From contig NZ_VTFX01000001.1 in NCBI RefSeq assembly GCF_009192775.1, positions 930,001 to 994,000 on the forward strand: a stretch of DNA of 64,000 nt, in the 5' to 3' direction. Below, piece by piece: positions 26,913 to 36,707 of the stretch. The position numbers and the translations under genes are program-made. The stretch's first letter is position 1. Each line of letters begins with the position of its first letter. Origin of the DNA: Arthrobacter yangruifuii (lineage in GTDB: Bacteria; Actinomycetota; Actinomycetes; Actinomycetales; Micrococcaceae). Below the pieces are notes generated by a model, which worked only from the letters and a program-made list of their open reading frames with translations, ran no database searches and was not told the origin of the DNA.

Positions 26913-27044
26913 ATGGAACTACTTCTTCTCCTGGCAATCGTGGCCGCAGTTGCCGCCGGCGTGGGATTCTCACGCCGGCGGTTCCGTCCCGAGATCGAAC
27001 GGGCGAAGCGGATCCGCCGGGCCAACCGCGGGGACCGGCGCTGA
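26913..27044 (+). CDS. 43-residue single-span membrane peptide (hypothetical)
   Basis: A short reading frame: an 18-residue hydrophobic stretch (MELLLLLAIVAAVAAGVGF), then a strongly basic tail (SRRRFRPEIERAKRIRRANRGDRR). One membrane span with a positive cytosolic tail is predicted. It lies 32 bases after the large membrane-protein gene, in the same direction. A TAGGCT hexamer sits at leaderless-promoter distance. No family was recognised. It could be spurious, but the hydrophobic/basic partition and promoter placement favour a real gene. Confidence 0.5.
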   Translation: MELLLLLAIVAAVAAGVGFSRRRFRPEIERAKRIRRANRGDRR

Positions 27045-27071
27045 CTTTTCCGCACCCCGAAGCCAGTGCGT

Positions 27072-27077
27072 TAGACT
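27072..27077 (+). promoter_or_regulatory. -10 element TAGACT in the rpsJ upstream region
   Basis: TAGACT at 27072-27077 is identical to the hexamers before rpsL, tuf and secY. Initiation would fall near 27084, about 460 bases before rpsJ, producing either a long S10 leader or a separate small RNA. Confidence 0.45.
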
Positions 27078-27083
27078 TGGGGA

Positions 27084-27190
27084 AGCAAAACCGCCGCTCG
27101 GCGGAGATCCCTCCACGAGCAGCGTCACCGGACACGGGAAGCCCCGGAGGGGAACCTCCGGCCCACAGATGCCTGATTAGCCATCTGTGC
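27084..27190 (+). ncRNA. Candidate structured RNA upstream of the S10 operon
   Basis: Three hairpins follow the TAGACT element: CCGCC/GGCGG (27091-27104), CCGGAGG-GGAA-CCTCCGG (27144-27161, GNRA-type loop) and CACAGATG/CATCTGTG (27164-27171 with 27182-27189). No U-tract ends the last one. The arrangement does not match a riboswitch consensus that I know. It could be a leader element or an independent small RNA. Confidence 0.3.
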
Positions 27191-27541
27191 CCGAGTCTGG
27201 CAGACTAGAGAAGTTGTTCAAGCGCTTTTGTGCCCACATGCGCCCGTGTTCCTGCGAACAGCAGGGAATCAGGCAATGGTGAGATTGCGTCCCGGTCAGG
27301 ATAATGCCTGATGCAGGGTCGGATCCTTCAGGGAAAGAGCCCATATATAACCCGCCCCTAATCTTGCTCGGCGTCGTTGGCTTCAACACCGCGACACGCC
27401 CGAGCGCGGGGGTCGGAGCCTCGGCAGGGTGAGGAACCCGGAATTATCCGGATTCAGTCTGTTGGAGGGGCGCCAGGCCGTAAGGCAGTTCGGTGCAAAA
27501 ACTGTACAGAGAGCATTACTCGAAGAAAGAGGCACGACGCC
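27191..27541 (+). other. rpsJ leader / intergenic region
   Basis: No gene is visible in this 351-base stretch. CAGACT at 27201-27206 is a second possible -10. A short hairpin CCGGA-ATTA-TCCGG occurs near 27438-27452, and AAAGAGG around 27527-27533 precedes the rpsJ ATG as the ribosome-binding site. In-frame readings from 27377 translate leader only. Confidence 0.4.
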
Positions 27542-27850
27542 ATGGCGGGACAAAAAATCCGCATCCGGCTGAAGTCGTATGACCACGAGGTCATTGACGT
27601 ATCAGCACGGAAGATCGTTGAGACGGTCACGCGTGCAGGCGCAACGGTAGTAGGCCCCGTGCCGCTGCCCACGGAAAAGAACGTTTACGTTGTTATCCGT
27701 TCGCCGCACAAGTACAAGGACAGCCGCGAGCACTTTGAAATGCGCACGCACAAGCGCCTGATCGACATCATTGACCCCACGCCTAAGGCCGTTGACTCGC
27801 TCATGCGTCTCGACCTGCCTGCAGACGTGAACATCGAAATCAAGCTGTAG
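27542..27850 (+). CDS. rpsJ: 30S ribosomal protein S10
   Basis: First gene of the S10 operon, 102 residues (normal). It starts [18 protein letters not shown] and has the [23 protein letters not shown] loop that contacts 16S rRNA and is the NusB-interacting region in antitermination. The ATG at 27542 gives the canonical N-terminus. It opens the gene order rpsJ-rplC-rplD-rplW-rplB-rpsS-rplV-rpsC-rplP-rpmC-rpsQ, all on the same strand with very short gaps. Confidence 0.98.
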   Translation: MAGQKIRIRLKSYDHEVIDVSARKIVETVTRAGATVVGPVPLPTEKNVYVVIRSPHKYKDSREHFEMRTHKRLIDIIDPTPKAVDSLMRLDLPADVNIEIKL

Positions 27851-27867
27851 GGGGGGAGCGGATACTT

Positions 27868-28524
27868 ATGTCTACTTCACTTACACGCCAGGTAAAGGGA
27901 CTGCTGGGCACCAAGCTCGGCATGACCCAGGTCTGGGACGAGAACAACAAGCTCATCCCCGTAACCGTCGTCCAGGCTGACTCCAACGTCATCACGCAGC
28001 TGCGCAACGCGGAAAAGGACGGCTACACCGCCGTTCAGATCGGCTACGGCCAGATCGATCCGCGCAAGGTGACCAAGCCGCTGGCCGGCCACTTTGAAAA
28101 GGCCGGCGTTACGCCGCGCCGCCACGTTGTTGAACTGCGTACCGCAGACGCCGACACCTACGAGCTGGGCCAGGAACTCTCCGTGGAGATCTTCGCTGCC
28201 GGCCAGAAGGTCGACGTCGTCGGAACCTCCAAGGGCAAGGGCTTTGCCGGTGTCATGAAGCGTCACGGCTTCCACGGCGTCGGTGCCTCCCACGGTGCAC
28301 ACAAGAACCACCGTAAGCCGGGTTCCATCGGTGGCGCATCCACCCCGGGCCGCGTCTTCAAGGGCGTTCGGATGGCGGGCCGCATGGGCGGCGTCCGTCA
28401 CACCACCATGAACCTCACGGTTCACGGTGTGGACGCTGAGAAGTCGCTCCTGCTGATCAAGGGTGCCGTTCCCGGCGCCCGCGGCCAGGTCGTCCTCGTA
28501 CGCACCGCCGTGAAGGGAGCTTAG
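27868..28524 (+). CDS. rplC: 50S ribosomal protein L3
   Basis: Early-assembly 23S rRNA-binding protein with a loop reaching the peptidyl-transferase centre. It has 218 residues. [16 protein letters not shown] at the N-terminus and the extended loop [20 protein letters not shown] are characteristic. The start is preceded by GGGGGGAG, and rplD begins 4 bases after its stop. Confidence 0.98.
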   Translation: MSTSLTRQVKGLLGTKLGMTQVWDENNKLIPVTVVQADSNVITQLRNAEKDGYTAVQIGYGQIDPRKVTKPLAGHFEKAGVTPRRHVVELRTADADTYELGQELSVEIFAAGQKVDVVGTSKGKGFAGVMKRHGFHGVGASHGAHKNHRKPGSIGGASTPGRVFKGVRMAGRMGGVRHTTMNLTVHGVDAEKSLLLIKGAVPGARGQVVLVRTAVKGA

Positions 28525-28528
28525 TCTC

Positions 28529-29143
28529 ATGGCTAACGAAACCACTGTTGAATTCCCCGCAGAGATCTTCGACGTTCAGACGAACGTACCGCTGCTCCAC
28601 CAGGTGGTAGTTGCTCAGCTTGCAGCCGCCCGCCAGGGTACGCACAAGACGAAGACCCGCGCCGAGGTGAGCGGTGCAGGCCGCAAGCCCTTCAAGCAGA
28701 AGGGCACCGGCCGGGCTCGTCAGGGCTCCATCCGTGCACCCCACATGACCGGCGGCGGCGTGGTCCACGGACCGACGCCTCGCGATTACAGCCAGCGCAC
28801 CCCCAAGAAGATGAAGGCTGCTGCACTGCGCGGCGCCCTGTCTGACCGGGCACGCAACGGCCGTATCCACGTCCTCGAAACCCTGGTTGCCGGCACCGCG
28901 CCGTCCACCAAGGAAGCACTGAACGCCCTGCGTTCGGTTTCGGACCGCAAGAACCTGCTCGTTGTCATCGAGCGCGCCAATGATGTTGCCGCACTGTCCG
29001 TGCGCAACGTGCCGGCTGTTCACGTGATCTACGTTGATCAGCTGAACACCTACGACGTGCTGGTTTCCGACGACGTGGTCTTCACCAAGGCTGCCTACGA
29101 CGAGTTCGTCGGCAAGAACACAGTCAAGGAGGACGCCAAGTGA
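28529..29143 (+). CDS. rplD: 50S ribosomal protein L4
   Basis: 23S rRNA-binding protein lining the exit tunnel, 204 residues. The tunnel loop [18 protein letters not shown] is present. In E. coli L4 also autoregulates the S10 operon by a leader-dependent mechanism; whether this holds here is unknown, although a long leader precedes rpsJ. The stop overlaps the GTG of rplW by four bases (GTGA). Confidence 0.98.
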   Translation: MANETTVEFPAEIFDVQTNVPLLHQVVVAQLAAARQGTHKTKTRAEVSGAGRKPFKQKGTGRARQGSIRAPHMTGGGVVHGPTPRDYSQRTPKKMKAAALRGALSDRARNGRIHVLETLVAGTAPSTKEALNALRSVSDRKNLLVVIERANDVAALSVRNVPAVHVIYVDQLNTYDVLVSDDVVFTKAAYDEFVGKNTVKEDAK

Positions 29144-29445
29144 GCGCGACCACCGCTAAGGATCCGCGCGACGTAGTGCTTGCACCCGTCGTTTCGGAAA
29201 AGAGCTACGGCCTGATCGACGAAGGTAAGTACACCTTCCTGGTCGACCCCCGCTCGAACAAGACCGAGATCAAGCTGGCCGTGGAGAAAATCTTCTCCGT
29301 CAAGGTCGACTCGATCAACACCATCAACCGTGCCGGTAAGCGTAAGCGCACCAAGTTCGGATGGGGACAGCGCAAGAGCACCAAGCGCGCAATTGTCACC
29401 CTCAAGGACGGCACAATCGACATCTTCGGCGGTCCGCTCAGCTAG
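29140..29445 (+). CDS. rplW: 50S ribosomal protein L23
   Basis: Exit-tunnel rim protein that docks trigger factor and SRP. It has 101 residues, with [19 protein letters not shown] and the rRNA-binding extension [23 protein letters not shown] 29140 overlaps the rplD stop. A 30-base gap carrying GAGGAAT leads to rplB. Confidence 0.97.
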   Translation: MSATTAKDPRDVVLAPVVSEKSYGLIDEGKYTFLVDPRSNKTEIKLAVEKIFSVKVDSINTINRAGKRKRTKFGWGQRKSTKRAIVTLKDGTIDIFGGPLS

Positions 29446-29475
29446 GGCGGAGACCACTTTAACGAGGAATAAATA

Positions 29476-30315
29476 ATGGGAATCCGTAAATACAAGCCGA
29501 CTACCCCGGGCCGTCGCGGCTCGAGCGTAGCCGACTTCACCGAAATCACGCGGTCGACGCCGGAAAAGTCGTTGGTACGTCCGCTGCCCAAAAAGGGCGG
29601 CCGTAACAACACCGGTAAGATCACGACCAGGCACAAGGGTGGTGGACACAAGCGTCAGTACCGTCTGATCGACTTCCGCCGCCACGATAAGGACGGCGTC
29701 AACGCCCGCGTTGCCGAGATCGAATACGATCCGAACCGTACCGCCCGCATTGCGCTGCTGCACTACGTTGATGGCACCAAGCGTTACATCATTGCTCCGA
29801 ACAAGCTCAAGCAGGGCGACTTCGTAGAGGCCGGCGCCGGGGCTGACATCAAGCCCGGTAACAACCTGCCGCTGCGCAACATCCCCGTGGGTACCACCAT
29901 CCACGCAGTTGAGCTGCGTCCGGGCGGCGGTGCCAAGATGGCCCGCTCCGCCGGCGCTTCCGTTCAGCTCGTTGCCAAGGAAGGCCGCTTCGCCCAGCTG
30001 CGTCTGCCTTCCGGAGAAATCCGCAACGTCGACGTCCGCTGCCGCGCCACCATTGGCGAGGTCGGCAACGCCGAGCAGTCCAACATCAACTGGGGTAAGG
30101 CCGGCCGTATGCGCTGGAAGGGCGTACGCCCGACCGTCCGCGGTGTCGCCATGAACCCGGTCGACCACCCGCACGGTGGTGGTGAAGGTAAGACCTCCGG
30201 TGGACGCCACCCGGTCAACCCGAACGGTAAGCGCGAAGGCCGCACCCGCCGCCCCAATAAAGAGAGCGACAACCTCATTGTGCGTCGCCGTCGTTCCGGC
30301 AAGAACAAGCGATAG
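29476..30315 (+). CDS. rplB: 50S ribosomal protein L2
   Basis: Highly conserved 23S rRNA protein needed for subunit association and peptidyl transfer. It has 279 residues, with [20 protein letters not shown] near the N-terminus and the C-terminal [17 protein letters not shown] loop holding the essential histidine. Followed 12 bases later by rpsS with TAGGAG as the binding site. Confidence 0.98.
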   Translation: MGIRKYKPTTPGRRGSSVADFTEITRSTPEKSLVRPLPKKGGRNNTGKITTRHKGGGHKRQYRLIDFRRHDKDGVNARVAEIEYDPNRTARIALLHYVDGTKRYIIAPNKLKQGDFVEAGAGADIKPGNNLPLRNIPVGTTIHAVELRPGGGAKMARSAGASVQLVAKEGRFAQLRLPSGEIRNVDVRCRATIGEVGNAEQSNINWGKAGRMRWKGVRPTVRGVAMNPVDHPHGGGEGKTSGGRHPVNPNGKREGRTRRPNKESDNLIVRRRRSGKNKR

Positions 30316-30327
30316 GAGCCTGGAAAC

Positions 30328-30609
30328 ATGCCACGCAGCCTGAAGAAAGGCCCCTTCGTCGACCAGCACCTGTTTCTCAAGGTAGCGGCCGAAAACGAAA
30401 AGGGCACCAAGAACGTCATCAAGACGTGGTCCCGCCGTTCGATGATCATCCCCGACATGCTCGGGCACACGATCGCCGTACACGACGGACGTAAGCACAT
30501 TCCGGTGTTTGTCACCGAGTCGATGGTCGGGCACAAGCTCGGCGAATTCGCTCTGACGCGGACATTCCGCGGCCATGTGAAGGACGACCGCAAGGGCAAG
30601 CGCCGCTAG
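30328..30609 (+). CDS. rpsS: 30S ribosomal protein S19
   Basis: Head protein of the 30S subunit that partners S13, 93 residues. [18 protein letters not shown] and the [24 protein letters not shown] core are diagnostic. A 38-base spacer with AAGGAAAG separates it from rplV. Confidence 0.98.
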   Translation: MPRSLKKGPFVDQHLFLKVAAENEKGTKNVIKTWSRRSMIIPDMLGHTIAVHDGRKHIPVFVTESMVGHKLGEFALTRTFRGHVKDDRKGKRR

Positions 30610-30647
30610 GCGCTGCTCTTTCGGCAGAAGACGAGAGAAGGAAAGCA

Positions 30648-31013
30648 ATGGAAGCCAAGGCAATTGCGCGTCATATCCGCGTAACGCCTATGAAGGCCCG
30701 GCGCGTCGTCAACCTTGTTCGTGGCAAGCAAGCGAATGAGGCTCTGGCAATTCTGAAGTTTGCCCCCCAGGCAGCTTCGGAGCCGGTACTTAAGGTAGTT
30801 CAGTCGGCTATGGCCAACGCACGAGTCCTCGCGGACCGTGACGGCGTGGCCTTCGACGAAGGTGACCTCATCATCAGCGAAGCATTCGTTGATGAAGGAC
30901 CCACCATGAAGCGGTTCCAGCCGCGGGCCCAGGGCCGCGCGTACCGCATCAACAAGCGGACCAGCCACGTCACCGTGGTAGTCGCAACCCCTACGATCGA
31001 GGAGGAACGCTAA
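30648..31013 (+). CDS. rplV: 50S ribosomal protein L22
   Basis: Tunnel-constriction protein, 121 residues. [19 protein letters not shown] at the start and the beta-hairpin [19 protein letters not shown] that reaches into the exit tunnel, a site of macrolide-resistance changes in other bacteria, look wild-type. GAGGAGG near its 3' end serves rpsC, which starts at the next base after the stop. Confidence 0.97.
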   Translation: MEAKAIARHIRVTPMKARRVVNLVRGKQANEALAILKFAPQAASEPVLKVVQSAMANARVLADRDGVAFDEGDLIISEAFVDEGPTMKRFQPRAQGRAYRINKRTSHVTVVVATPTIEEER

Positions 31014-31856
31014 GTGGGACAGAAGGTAAACCCGCACGGGTTCCGACTCGGCATCACCACTGACCACGTATCGCACTGGTTTGCTGACAGCAACAAGCCG
31101 GGCCAGCGCTACAAGGACTTCGTCCGCGAGGACATCAAGATCCGTCAGCTGATGTCCACCGGCATGGACCGCGCCGGCATCGCCAAGGTTGAGATCGAGC
31201 GCACCCGTGACCGTGTCCGTGTGGATATCCACACTGCACGTCCGGGCATCGTGATCGGCCGCCGCGGCGCTGAAGCGGACCGCATCCGCGGCGAGCTCGA
31301 AAAGCTCACCGGCAAGCAGGTTCAGCTGAACATCCTCGAGGTCAAGAACCCCGAGATGGAAGCTCAGCTGGTTGCCCAGGGTGTTGCTGAGCAGCTCTCT
31401 TCCCGCGTGGCTTTCCGCCGTGCGATGAAGAAGGCCATCCAGTCCGCACAGCGTGCAGGCGCCAAGGGTATCCGTATCCAGTGCTCCGGCCGTCTGGGCG
31501 GCGCTGAAATGAGCCGTTCGGAGTTCTACCGCGAAGGCCGTGTGCCCCTGCACACCCTGCGTGCGCAGATCGACTACGGTTTCTTCGAAGCCAAGACCAC
31601 CTTCGGCCGCATTGGCGTGAAGGTCTGGATCTACAAGGGCGACGTCACCGCTAAGGAACTGGCTGCACAGCAGGCTGCTGCACCGTCCCGCGGACGCTCC
31701 AACGACCGTCCGGGCCGCGGCCCCGCTGATCGTGGCGACCGTGGCGGAGACCGCCGTCGTCGTCCCGAGCGCAGCGACAAAGCCGCCGCGCCCGCCGCTG
31801 CAGAGGCTCCGGCCGCTGAGGCAGCTGCCCCCGCAGCAGAAGGAGGACAGGCTTAA
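31014..31856 (+). CDS. rpsC: 30S ribosomal protein S3 with long C-terminal tail
   Basis: mRNA-entry-channel protein, 280 residues. A KH-type domain ([19 protein letters not shown]) and the C-terminal S3 domain ([20 protein letters not shown]) are intact. The last ~60 residues form an Arg/Asp/Gly then Ala/Glu-rich tail absent from E. coli S3 and common in actinobacteria. GTG 31014 is immediately after the rplV stop; rplP starts immediately after its own stop. Confidence 0.97.
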   Translation: MGQKVNPHGFRLGITTDHVSHWFADSNKPGQRYKDFVREDIKIRQLMSTGMDRAGIAKVEIERTRDRVRVDIHTARPGIVIGRRGAEADRIRGELEKLTGKQVQLNILEVKNPEMEAQLVAQGVAEQLSSRVAFRRAMKKAIQSAQRAGAKGIRIQCSGRLGGAEMSRSEFYREGRVPLHTLRAQIDYGFFEAKTTFGRIGVKVWIYKGDVTAKELAAQQAAAPSRGRSNDRPGRGPADRGDRGGDRRRRPERSDKAAAPAAAEAPAAEAAAPAAEGGQA

Positions 31857-32273
31857 ATGCTTATCCCACGTCGAGTCAAATTCCGTAAGCAGCACCACCC
31901 GGGTCGCTCCGGCGCTGCAACCGGCGGCACCGCTGTCAGCTTCGGCGAGTGGGGTATCCAGGCTCTGACGCCTGCATACGTCACCAACCGGCAGATTGAA
32001 GCTGCACGTATTGCCATGACACGCCACATCAAGCGTGGCGGTAAGGTCTGGATCAACATCTACCCGGACCGTCCGCTGACGAAGAAGCCTGCCGAAACCC
32101 GTATGGGTTCCGGTAAGGGTTCTCCCGAGTGGTGGGTTGCAAACGTCAAGCCGGGCCGGGTTCTCTTCGAACTCTCCGGTGTTTCCGAAGAGGTAGCTCG
32201 TGAGGCCCTGCGCCTGGCGATCCATAAGCTGCCGTTGAAGGCACGCATTGTGCGTCGCGAGGGTGGTGAATAG
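31857..32273 (+). CDS. rplP: 50S ribosomal protein L16
   Basis: Organises the A-site architecture of the large subunit. It has 138 residues, beginning [19 protein letters not shown] and with the [18 protein letters not shown] segment near the peptidyl-transferase side. It abuts rpsC without spacer and is followed two bases later by rpmC. Confidence 0.98.
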   Translation: MLIPRRVKFRKQHHPGRSGAATGGTAVSFGEWGIQALTPAYVTNRQIEAARIAMTRHIKRGGKVWINIYPDRPLTKKPAETRMGSGKGSPEWWVANVKPGRVLFELSGVSEEVAREALRLAIHKLPLKARIVRREGGE

Positions 32274-32275
32274 AA

Positions 32276-32605
32276 ATGGCAGTTGGATCAAAAGAGCTGA
32301 CAACTGAGCAGCTGGACGGCTTCGATAAGGACCGTCTCGTAGAGGAACTGCGCAAGGCCAAGGAGGAGCTGTTCAACCTCCGTTTCCAGTCGGCCACCGG
32401 CCAGCTGGAAAACCACGGTCGTCTGCGTGCAGTCAAGCGCGACATCGCCCGCATCTACACGGTGCTGCGTGAGCGCGAGCTGGGCATTCGTCCCGAGGTT
32501 GTCGCTCCCGTTGAGGAAGCAGCACCCGAGGCACCGAAGAAGTCCAAGAAGAAGGCTGACAAGTCTGAAGCTGAAGCCAAGGTCGCTGAGGATGATGCCA
32601 AGTGA
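32276..32605 (+). CDS. rpmC: 50S ribosomal protein L29 with C-terminal extension
   Basis: Exit-tunnel neighbour of L23. The core L29 helical hairpin ([21 protein letters not shown]) fills the first ~72 residues; the protein has 109 residues. The added Ala/Glu/Lys tail ([24 protein letters not shown]) is about 35 residues longer than in E. coli L29 and likely disordered. The stop overlaps the rpsQ GTG (GTGA). Confidence 0.96.
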   Translation: MAVGSKELTTEQLDGFDKDRLVEELRKAKEELFNLRFQSATGQLENHGRLRAVKRDIARIYTVLRERELGIRPEVVAPVEEAAPEAPKKSKKKADKSEAEAKVAEDDAK

Positions 32606-32907
32606 GCGAAAACAAGAATGAGGCAGCAGTGACAACTGACGCAAACGGAGCCGATGCCCGCGGGTACCGGAAGACCGCACGCGGCTACGTGGTCTCCGAC
32701 AAGATGGACAAGACCATCGTCGTCGAGGTTGAAGACCGCGTGAAGCACGCCCTTTACGGCAAGGTTATCCGCCGGACTTCCAAGCGCAAGGCCCACGACG
32801 AGCAGAACGACGCCGGTATCGGCGACCTCGTGCTGATCGCCGAAACCCGGCCGCTGTCCGCTACGAAGCGGTGGCGCCTGGTCGAGATCCTCGAAAAGGC
32901 CAAGTAA
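32602..32907 (+). CDS. rpsQ: 30S ribosomal protein S17
   Basis: Early 16S-binding protein of the 30S body, 101 residues. The S17 core ([20 protein letters not shown], then [20 protein letters not shown]) follows a ~25-residue N-terminal addition. GTG 32602 overlaps rpmC. It is the last gene before a strong hairpin, so the S10 transcript may end here. Confidence 0.97.
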   Translation: MSENKNEAAVTTDANGADARGYRKTARGYVVSDKMDKTIVVEVEDRVKHALYGKVIRRTSKRKAHDEQNDAGIGDLVLIAETRPLSATKRWRLVEILEKAK

Positions 32908-32936
32908 CCTAGAAGTAAGAAGTACCGGCCGGCCCG

Positions 32937-32974
32937 CCGGTGTGTTCCCCGCGGTTTAGCGGAGAACACACCGG
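32937..32974 (+). terminator. Strong hairpin ending the S10 group
   Basis: CCGGTGTGTTC (32937-32947) pairs perfectly with GAACACACCGG (32964-32974), and an inner CCGC/GCGG pair closes a 6-nt loop. No U-tract follows. The neighbouring 362-base interval (32908-33269) holds no gene, only this hairpin and the rplN promoter. Confidence 0.7.
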
Positions 32975-33019
32975 CACCGTCCACAGCGTGAGGGCTCCGG
33001 CCGCGTTATCATCTTCGAT

Positions 33020-33049
33020 TTCGCATCCGGGGCCTTTTCGCGATAAACT
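33020..33049 (+). promoter_or_regulatory. Candidate promoter of the spc group
   Basis: TTCGCA (33020-33025) and TAAACT (33044-33049) with an 18-bp spacer. Transcription would start around 33056, leaving a ~210-nt leader before rplN. Together with the hairpin upstream it suggests that spc is transcribed separately from S10. Confidence 0.45.
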
Positions 33050-33269
33050 TGAAATCTTGTCTGTGTGGTGCGGAAGTGTGTCCGGAGTTCGGTCAGCATC
33101 CTCACCGCCGAATGAGACAAAAGCCCGATAATCTTGTTCGACGCCCCCAGGGCGGCTGCACTGGCGTGCAGCCCGGCCGGCCGGCGTTGAGTACCAGTAT
33201 TACGGGGTCCACCCATATCCGTTCCGCAAGGCTCAGTAATGAGAACCGGCGCGACGACAGGAGTTATAA

Positions 33270-33638
33270 GTGATTCAGCAGGAGTCGCGACTGAAGGTCG
33301 CCGACAACACGGGTGCCAAGGAAATCTTGACCATCCGCGTTCTCGGTGGATCCGGCCGTCGCTACGCAGGCATTGGTGACACCATTGTTGCCACCGTCAA
33401 GGATGCAATTCCCGGCGGCAACGTCAAAAAGGGCGACGTGGTCAAGGCCGTCATCGTCCGTACCAAGAAGGAACGCCGCCGCCAGGACGGTTCCTACATC
33501 AAGTTCGATGAGAACGCTGCAGTGATCTTGAAGAATGACGGCGACCCCCGCGGTACCCGTATCTTCGGGCCGGTCGGCCGCGAACTTCGCGACAAGAAGT
33601 TCATGAAGATCATTTCGCTGGCTCCGGAGGTGCTGTAG
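33270..33638 (+). CDS. rplN: 50S ribosomal protein L14
   Basis: Inter-subunit bridge protein, 122 residues. It starts with the canonical [18 protein letters not shown], read from a GTG at 33270 after ACAGGAG. The [20 protein letters not shown] and [12 protein letters not shown] segments are diagnostic. It opens the spc group, with rplX 3 bases downstream. Confidence 0.98.
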   Translation: MIQQESRLKVADNTGAKEILTIRVLGGSGRRYAGIGDTIVATVKDAIPGGNVKKGDVVKAVIVRTKKERRRQDGSYIKFDENAAVILKNDGDPRGTRIFGPVGRELRDKKFMKIISLAPEVL

Positions 33639-33641
33639 TCC

Positions 33642-34001
33642 ATGGCAAAGATTAAGAAGGGTGACCTCGTTCAGGTCATCACCGGTGCAAAGGCTGAACG
33701 CGGCGGAGACCGCGGCAAGCAGGGCAAGGTTCTGAAGGTTTTCCCCGAGAGCAACCGCGTTCTCGTTGAAGGCATCAACCGCGTCACCAAGCACACCAAG
33801 GTCGGCCAGACCTCCCGCGGTTCCAACACCGGCGGCATCGAGGTTGTTGAAGCACCGATCCACGTTTCCAACGTCGCCATTGTCGATCCGGAGACCAAGA
33901 AGCCGACCCGCGTGGGCTTCCGCACCGCAACCGTCGAAAAAGATGGCCGTGAGCGCACTGTGCGTATCCGCGTGGCCAAGGGCTCTGGGAAGGACCTCTA
34001 A
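33642..34001 (+). CDS. rplX: 50S ribosomal protein L24
   Basis: Assembly-initiator protein, 119 residues. The KOW motif near the N-terminus ([26 protein letters not shown], partly shown) and [20 protein letters not shown] are typical. The stop shares a base with the rplE start (TAATG). Confidence 0.97.
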   Translation: MAKIKKGDLVQVITGAKAERGGDRGKQGKVLKVFPESNRVLVEGINRVTKHTKVGQTSRGSNTGGIEVVEAPIHVSNVAIVDPETKKPTRVGFRTATVEKDGRERTVRIRVAKGSGKDL

Positions 34002-34570
34002 TGACTGAGACTGTCACCAAGATCGTTCCCCGTCTGAAGACCCGCTACGCAGCGGAGATCAAGCAGACCCTGCAGGACGAATTCAACTACGCAAACGTCA
34101 ACCAGGTTCCCGGCCTCGTCAAGGTCGTCGTGAACATGGGTGTTGGAGATGCCGCCAAGGACTCCAAGCTCATTGACGGTGCTGTCCGGGACCTCACCCA
34201 GATCACGGGCCAGAAGCCCCAGGTCACCAAGGCACGCAAGTCCATCGCACAGTTCAAGCTGCGCGAAGGCATGCCGATCGGTGCGCACGTTACGCTGCGC
34301 GGCGACCGCATGTGGGAATTCGTGGACCGCCTGGTCACCCTGGCACTGCCCCGTATCCGTGACTTCCGCGGTCTGAACGGCAAGCAGTTCGACGGCAACG
34401 GCAACTACACGTTCGGTCTGACCGAACAGTCGATGTTCCACGAAATCGATCAGGACAAGATCGACCGCGTACGCGGCATGGACATCACCGTGGTTACCAC
34501 TGCAAAGACCGATGACGAGGGACGCGCGCTGCTGAAGGCGCTCGGCTTCCCGTTCAAATCCGAAGATTAA
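34001..34570 (+). CDS. rplE: 50S ribosomal protein L5
   Basis: 5S rRNA-binding protein of the central protuberance, 189 residues. It has [38 protein letters not shown] and the terminal [19 protein letters not shown]. In many bacteria rpsN (S14) follows at once; here 90 bases without any reading frame separate it from rpsH. Confidence 0.97.
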   Translation: MTETVTKIVPRLKTRYAAEIKQTLQDEFNYANVNQVPGLVKVVVNMGVGDAAKDSKLIDGAVRDLTQITGQKPQVTKARKSIAQFKLREGMPIGAHVTLRGDRMWEFVDRLVTLALPRIRDFRGLNGKQFDGNGNYTFGLTEQSMFHEIDQDKIDRVRGMDITVVTTAKTDDEGRALLKALGFPFKSED

Positions 34571-34660
34571 TTACTACGTAACAGGTCCGACGGAGATCCG
34601 TGAGGCTATGCCGCACGGCGCTCCTGCAGGAAACCGTTACGAGGGAGGGCAAGAGCCCAC

Positions 34661-35059
34661 ATGACAATGACAGATCCTGTCGCAGATATGCTCACGCGTC
34701 TGCGCAATGCAAACTCGGCATACCACGATTCCGTGTCCATGCCTTACAGCAAGCTCAAGGCGCGCGTTGCTGACATCCTCAAGGCCGAAGGTTACATCGC
34801 CGGCTGGAAGGAAGAAGAGGCCGAGGTTGGCAAGAAGCTGACCCTGGACCTCAAGTTCGGTCCGAACCGCGAGCGTTCCATCGCCGGCGTTCGCCGCATC
34901 TCCAAGCCCGGCCTGCGCGTTTACGCGAAGTCCACCAACCTGCCGCACGTGCTGGGTGGTCTGGGTATCGCAATCCTGTCGACGTCGTCAGGTCTTCTGA
35001 CCGACCGCCAGGCCGCCAAGAAGGGTGTAGGTGGGGAAGTCCTCGCCTACGTCTGGTAG
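34661..35059 (+). CDS. rpsH: 30S ribosomal protein S8
   Basis: Central-domain 16S rRNA-binding protein and, in E. coli, the translational repressor of spc. It has 132 residues, with [20 protein letters not shown] and the C-terminal [20 protein letters not shown] signature. GAGGGAGGG (34643-34651) precedes ATG 34661. The 90-base gap to rplE lacks S14. Confidence 0.97.
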   Translation: MTMTDPVADMLTRLRNANSAYHDSVSMPYSKLKARVADILKAEGYIAGWKEEEAEVGKKLTLDLKFGPNRERSIAGVRRISKPGLRVYAKSTNLPHVLGGLGIAILSTSSGLLTDRQAAKKGVGGEVLAYVW

Positions 35060-35077
35060 CAGGGAAGGGAAAGAAAA

Positions 35078-35614
35078 ATGTCACGTATTGGACGTCTGCC
35101 CATCCCGGTTCCTGCCGGAGTAGATATCGCCATCAACGGCAACGTTGTATCCGTCAAGGGCGCCAAGGGCGAGCTGAGCCACACTGTGCCCAGCCCGATC
35201 ACGGCCACGCTTGAAGACGGCACCATCACCGTTACCCGCCCGAACGACGAGCGCGAATCCCGCTCCCTCCACGGCCTGACCCGCACGCTGATCAGCAACA
35301 TGATCACCGGCGTGACCGAAGGCTACAAGAAGGATCTGGAAATCGTTGGTACCGGTTACCGCGTTGTTGCCAAGGGAGCGGACCTCGAGTTCGCCCTGGG
35401 CTACAGCCACCCGGTCCCCGTCGCGGCCCCCGAAGGCATCACGCTTACCGTGGTTGCCCCGACGAAGGTCACCGTGTCCGGTATCGACAAGCAGCAGGTG
35501 GGCGAGGTTTCCGCCAACATCCGCAAGCTGCGTAAGCCCGACCCCTACAAGGGCAAGGGTATTCGTTACGCCGGCGAGATTGTCCGCCGCAAGGTCGGAA
35601 AGGCTGGTAAGTAA
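35078..35614 (+). CDS. rplF: 50S ribosomal protein L6
   Basis: Protein near the sarcin-ricin loop, made of two duplicated domains. It has 178 residues: [20 protein letters not shown] at the start and the second-domain signature [19 protein letters not shown] at the end. Tight spacing to rplR (2 bases). Confidence 0.98.
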   Translation: MSRIGRLPIPVPAGVDIAINGNVVSVKGAKGELSHTVPSPITATLEDGTITVTRPNDERESRSLHGLTRTLISNMITGVTEGYKKDLEIVGTGYRVVAKGADLEFALGYSHPVPVAAPEGITLTVVAPTKVTVSGIDKQQVGEVSANIRKLRKPDPYKGKGIRYAGEIVRRKVGKAGK

Positions 35615-35616
35615 CC

Positions 35617-36000
35617 ATGGCCATCAGCATTAATAAGAAGAAGCACAGCAAGAGCAAGTCTGCCCTGCGCAGCCGTCGCCAGCTGCGTATCCGCAAGCGG
35701 ATTTCCGGAACCGCGGCTCGTCCGCGCCTCGTGGTCAACCGCTCCGCCCGCCACATCTTCGTCCAGGTTGTCGATGACACCCGCGGCGTAACCGTGGCCT
35801 CCGCATCCACCATGGAAGCGGATCTGCGTGCACTGGACGGCGACAAGACCGCCAAGGCCAAGCGCGTAGGCGAGCTCGTCGCTGAGCGGTCCAAGGCCGC
35901 CGGTGTCGAGGCCGTTGTCTTTGACCGCGGTGGTAACCGCTACCACGGCCGTATTGCTGCAGTTGCAGACGGCGCACGTGAAGGTGGGCTGGCACTGTGA
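35617..36000 (+). CDS. rplR: 50S ribosomal protein L18
   Basis: 5S rRNA-binding protein, 127 residues. A Lys/Arg-rich N-terminus ([20 protein letters not shown]) leads to [20 protein letters not shown] and a terminal [20 protein letters not shown], typical of the family. The stop overlaps the rpsE GTG (GTGA). Confidence 0.98.
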   Translation: MAISINKKKHSKSKSALRSRRQLRIRKRISGTAARPRLVVNRSARHIFVQVVDDTRGVTVASASTMEADLRALDGDKTAKAKRVGELVAERSKAAGVEAVVFDRGGNRYHGRIAAVADGAREGGLAL

Positions 36001-36707
36001 CCGAGGTAAACAAGGAAAAGGAAAATCAGGTGACTGAAGCTACAGCTGCTGAGGCAACTGAGACCAAGGAAGCCGCAGCCACCGGTACCGACGACCGCCG
36101 CGGCGGACGTCGCGGCGAGCAGCGCTCCGACCGTGGAGGCCGCGGCGAACGCGGTGGCCGCGGTGGCCGCGACGGCGGACGCAATGATGAGAAGGACAAG
36201 TTCATTGAACGCGTCGTGACCATCAACCGTGTTGCCAAGGTGGTCAAGGGTGGTCGTCGCTTCAGCTTCACCGCCCTGGTTGTTGTCGGAGACGGCAACG
36301 GCATGGTCGGCGTTGGCTACGGCAAGGCAAAGGAAGTTCCCTCCGCTATCGCGAAGGCCGTCGAAGAAGCCAAGAAGTCCTTCTTCCGCGTCCCGCGCAT
36401 CGGTGGAACCGTCCCGCACCTCGTCCAGGGTGAAGCTGCCGCAGGCGTTGTCCTGCTGCGTCCGGCTTCCCCGGGTACCGGCGTTATCGCCGGCGGTCCG
36501 GTCCGCGCCATCCTCGAATGCGCCGGCATCCACGACGTGCTGTCCAAGTCGCTCGGGTCCTCCAACGCCATCAACATCGTGCACGCCACGGTTGATGCGC
36601 TGAAGCGCCTCGAAGAGCCCCAGGCAGTGGCAGCACGCCGCGGCCTTCCGCTCGACCAGGTTGTCCCCGCCGCGATGCTCCGCAACATGCAGAAGGCAGG
36701 TGCCTGA
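35997..36707 (+). CDS. rpsE: 30S ribosomal protein S5 with RGG-rich N-terminal extension
   Basis: Fidelity and mRNA-helicase-site protein, 236 residues, about 70 longer than E. coli S5. The extension is acidic and Thr/Ala-rich first, then contains repeated RGG/GGR units (residues ~33-62). The normal core starts around [18 protein letters not shown] and includes [19 protein letters not shown] and GGIR-type loops. The whole extension is in frame from GTG 35997, coupled to rplR. Such tails occur in several actinobacterial S5 proteins; the RGG density is notable. Confidence 0.96.
   Translation: MTEVNKEKENQVTEATAAEATETKEAAATGTDDRRGGRRGEQRSDRGGRGERGGRGGRDGGRNDEKDKFIERVVTINRVAKVVKGGRRFSFTALVVVGDGNGMVGVGYGKAKEVPSAIAKAVEEAKKSFFRVPRIGGTVPHLVQGEAAAGVVLLRPASPGTGVIAGGPVRAILECAGIHDVLSKSLGSSNAINIVHATVDALKRLEEPQAVAARRGLPLDQVVPAAMLRNMQKAGA

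Noticed and set aside
27084-27190. Cobalamin, ydaO or TPP riboswitch
   Set aside because: Hairpins are present but the conserved core sequences of these classes are not, and the downstream gene is rpsJ.
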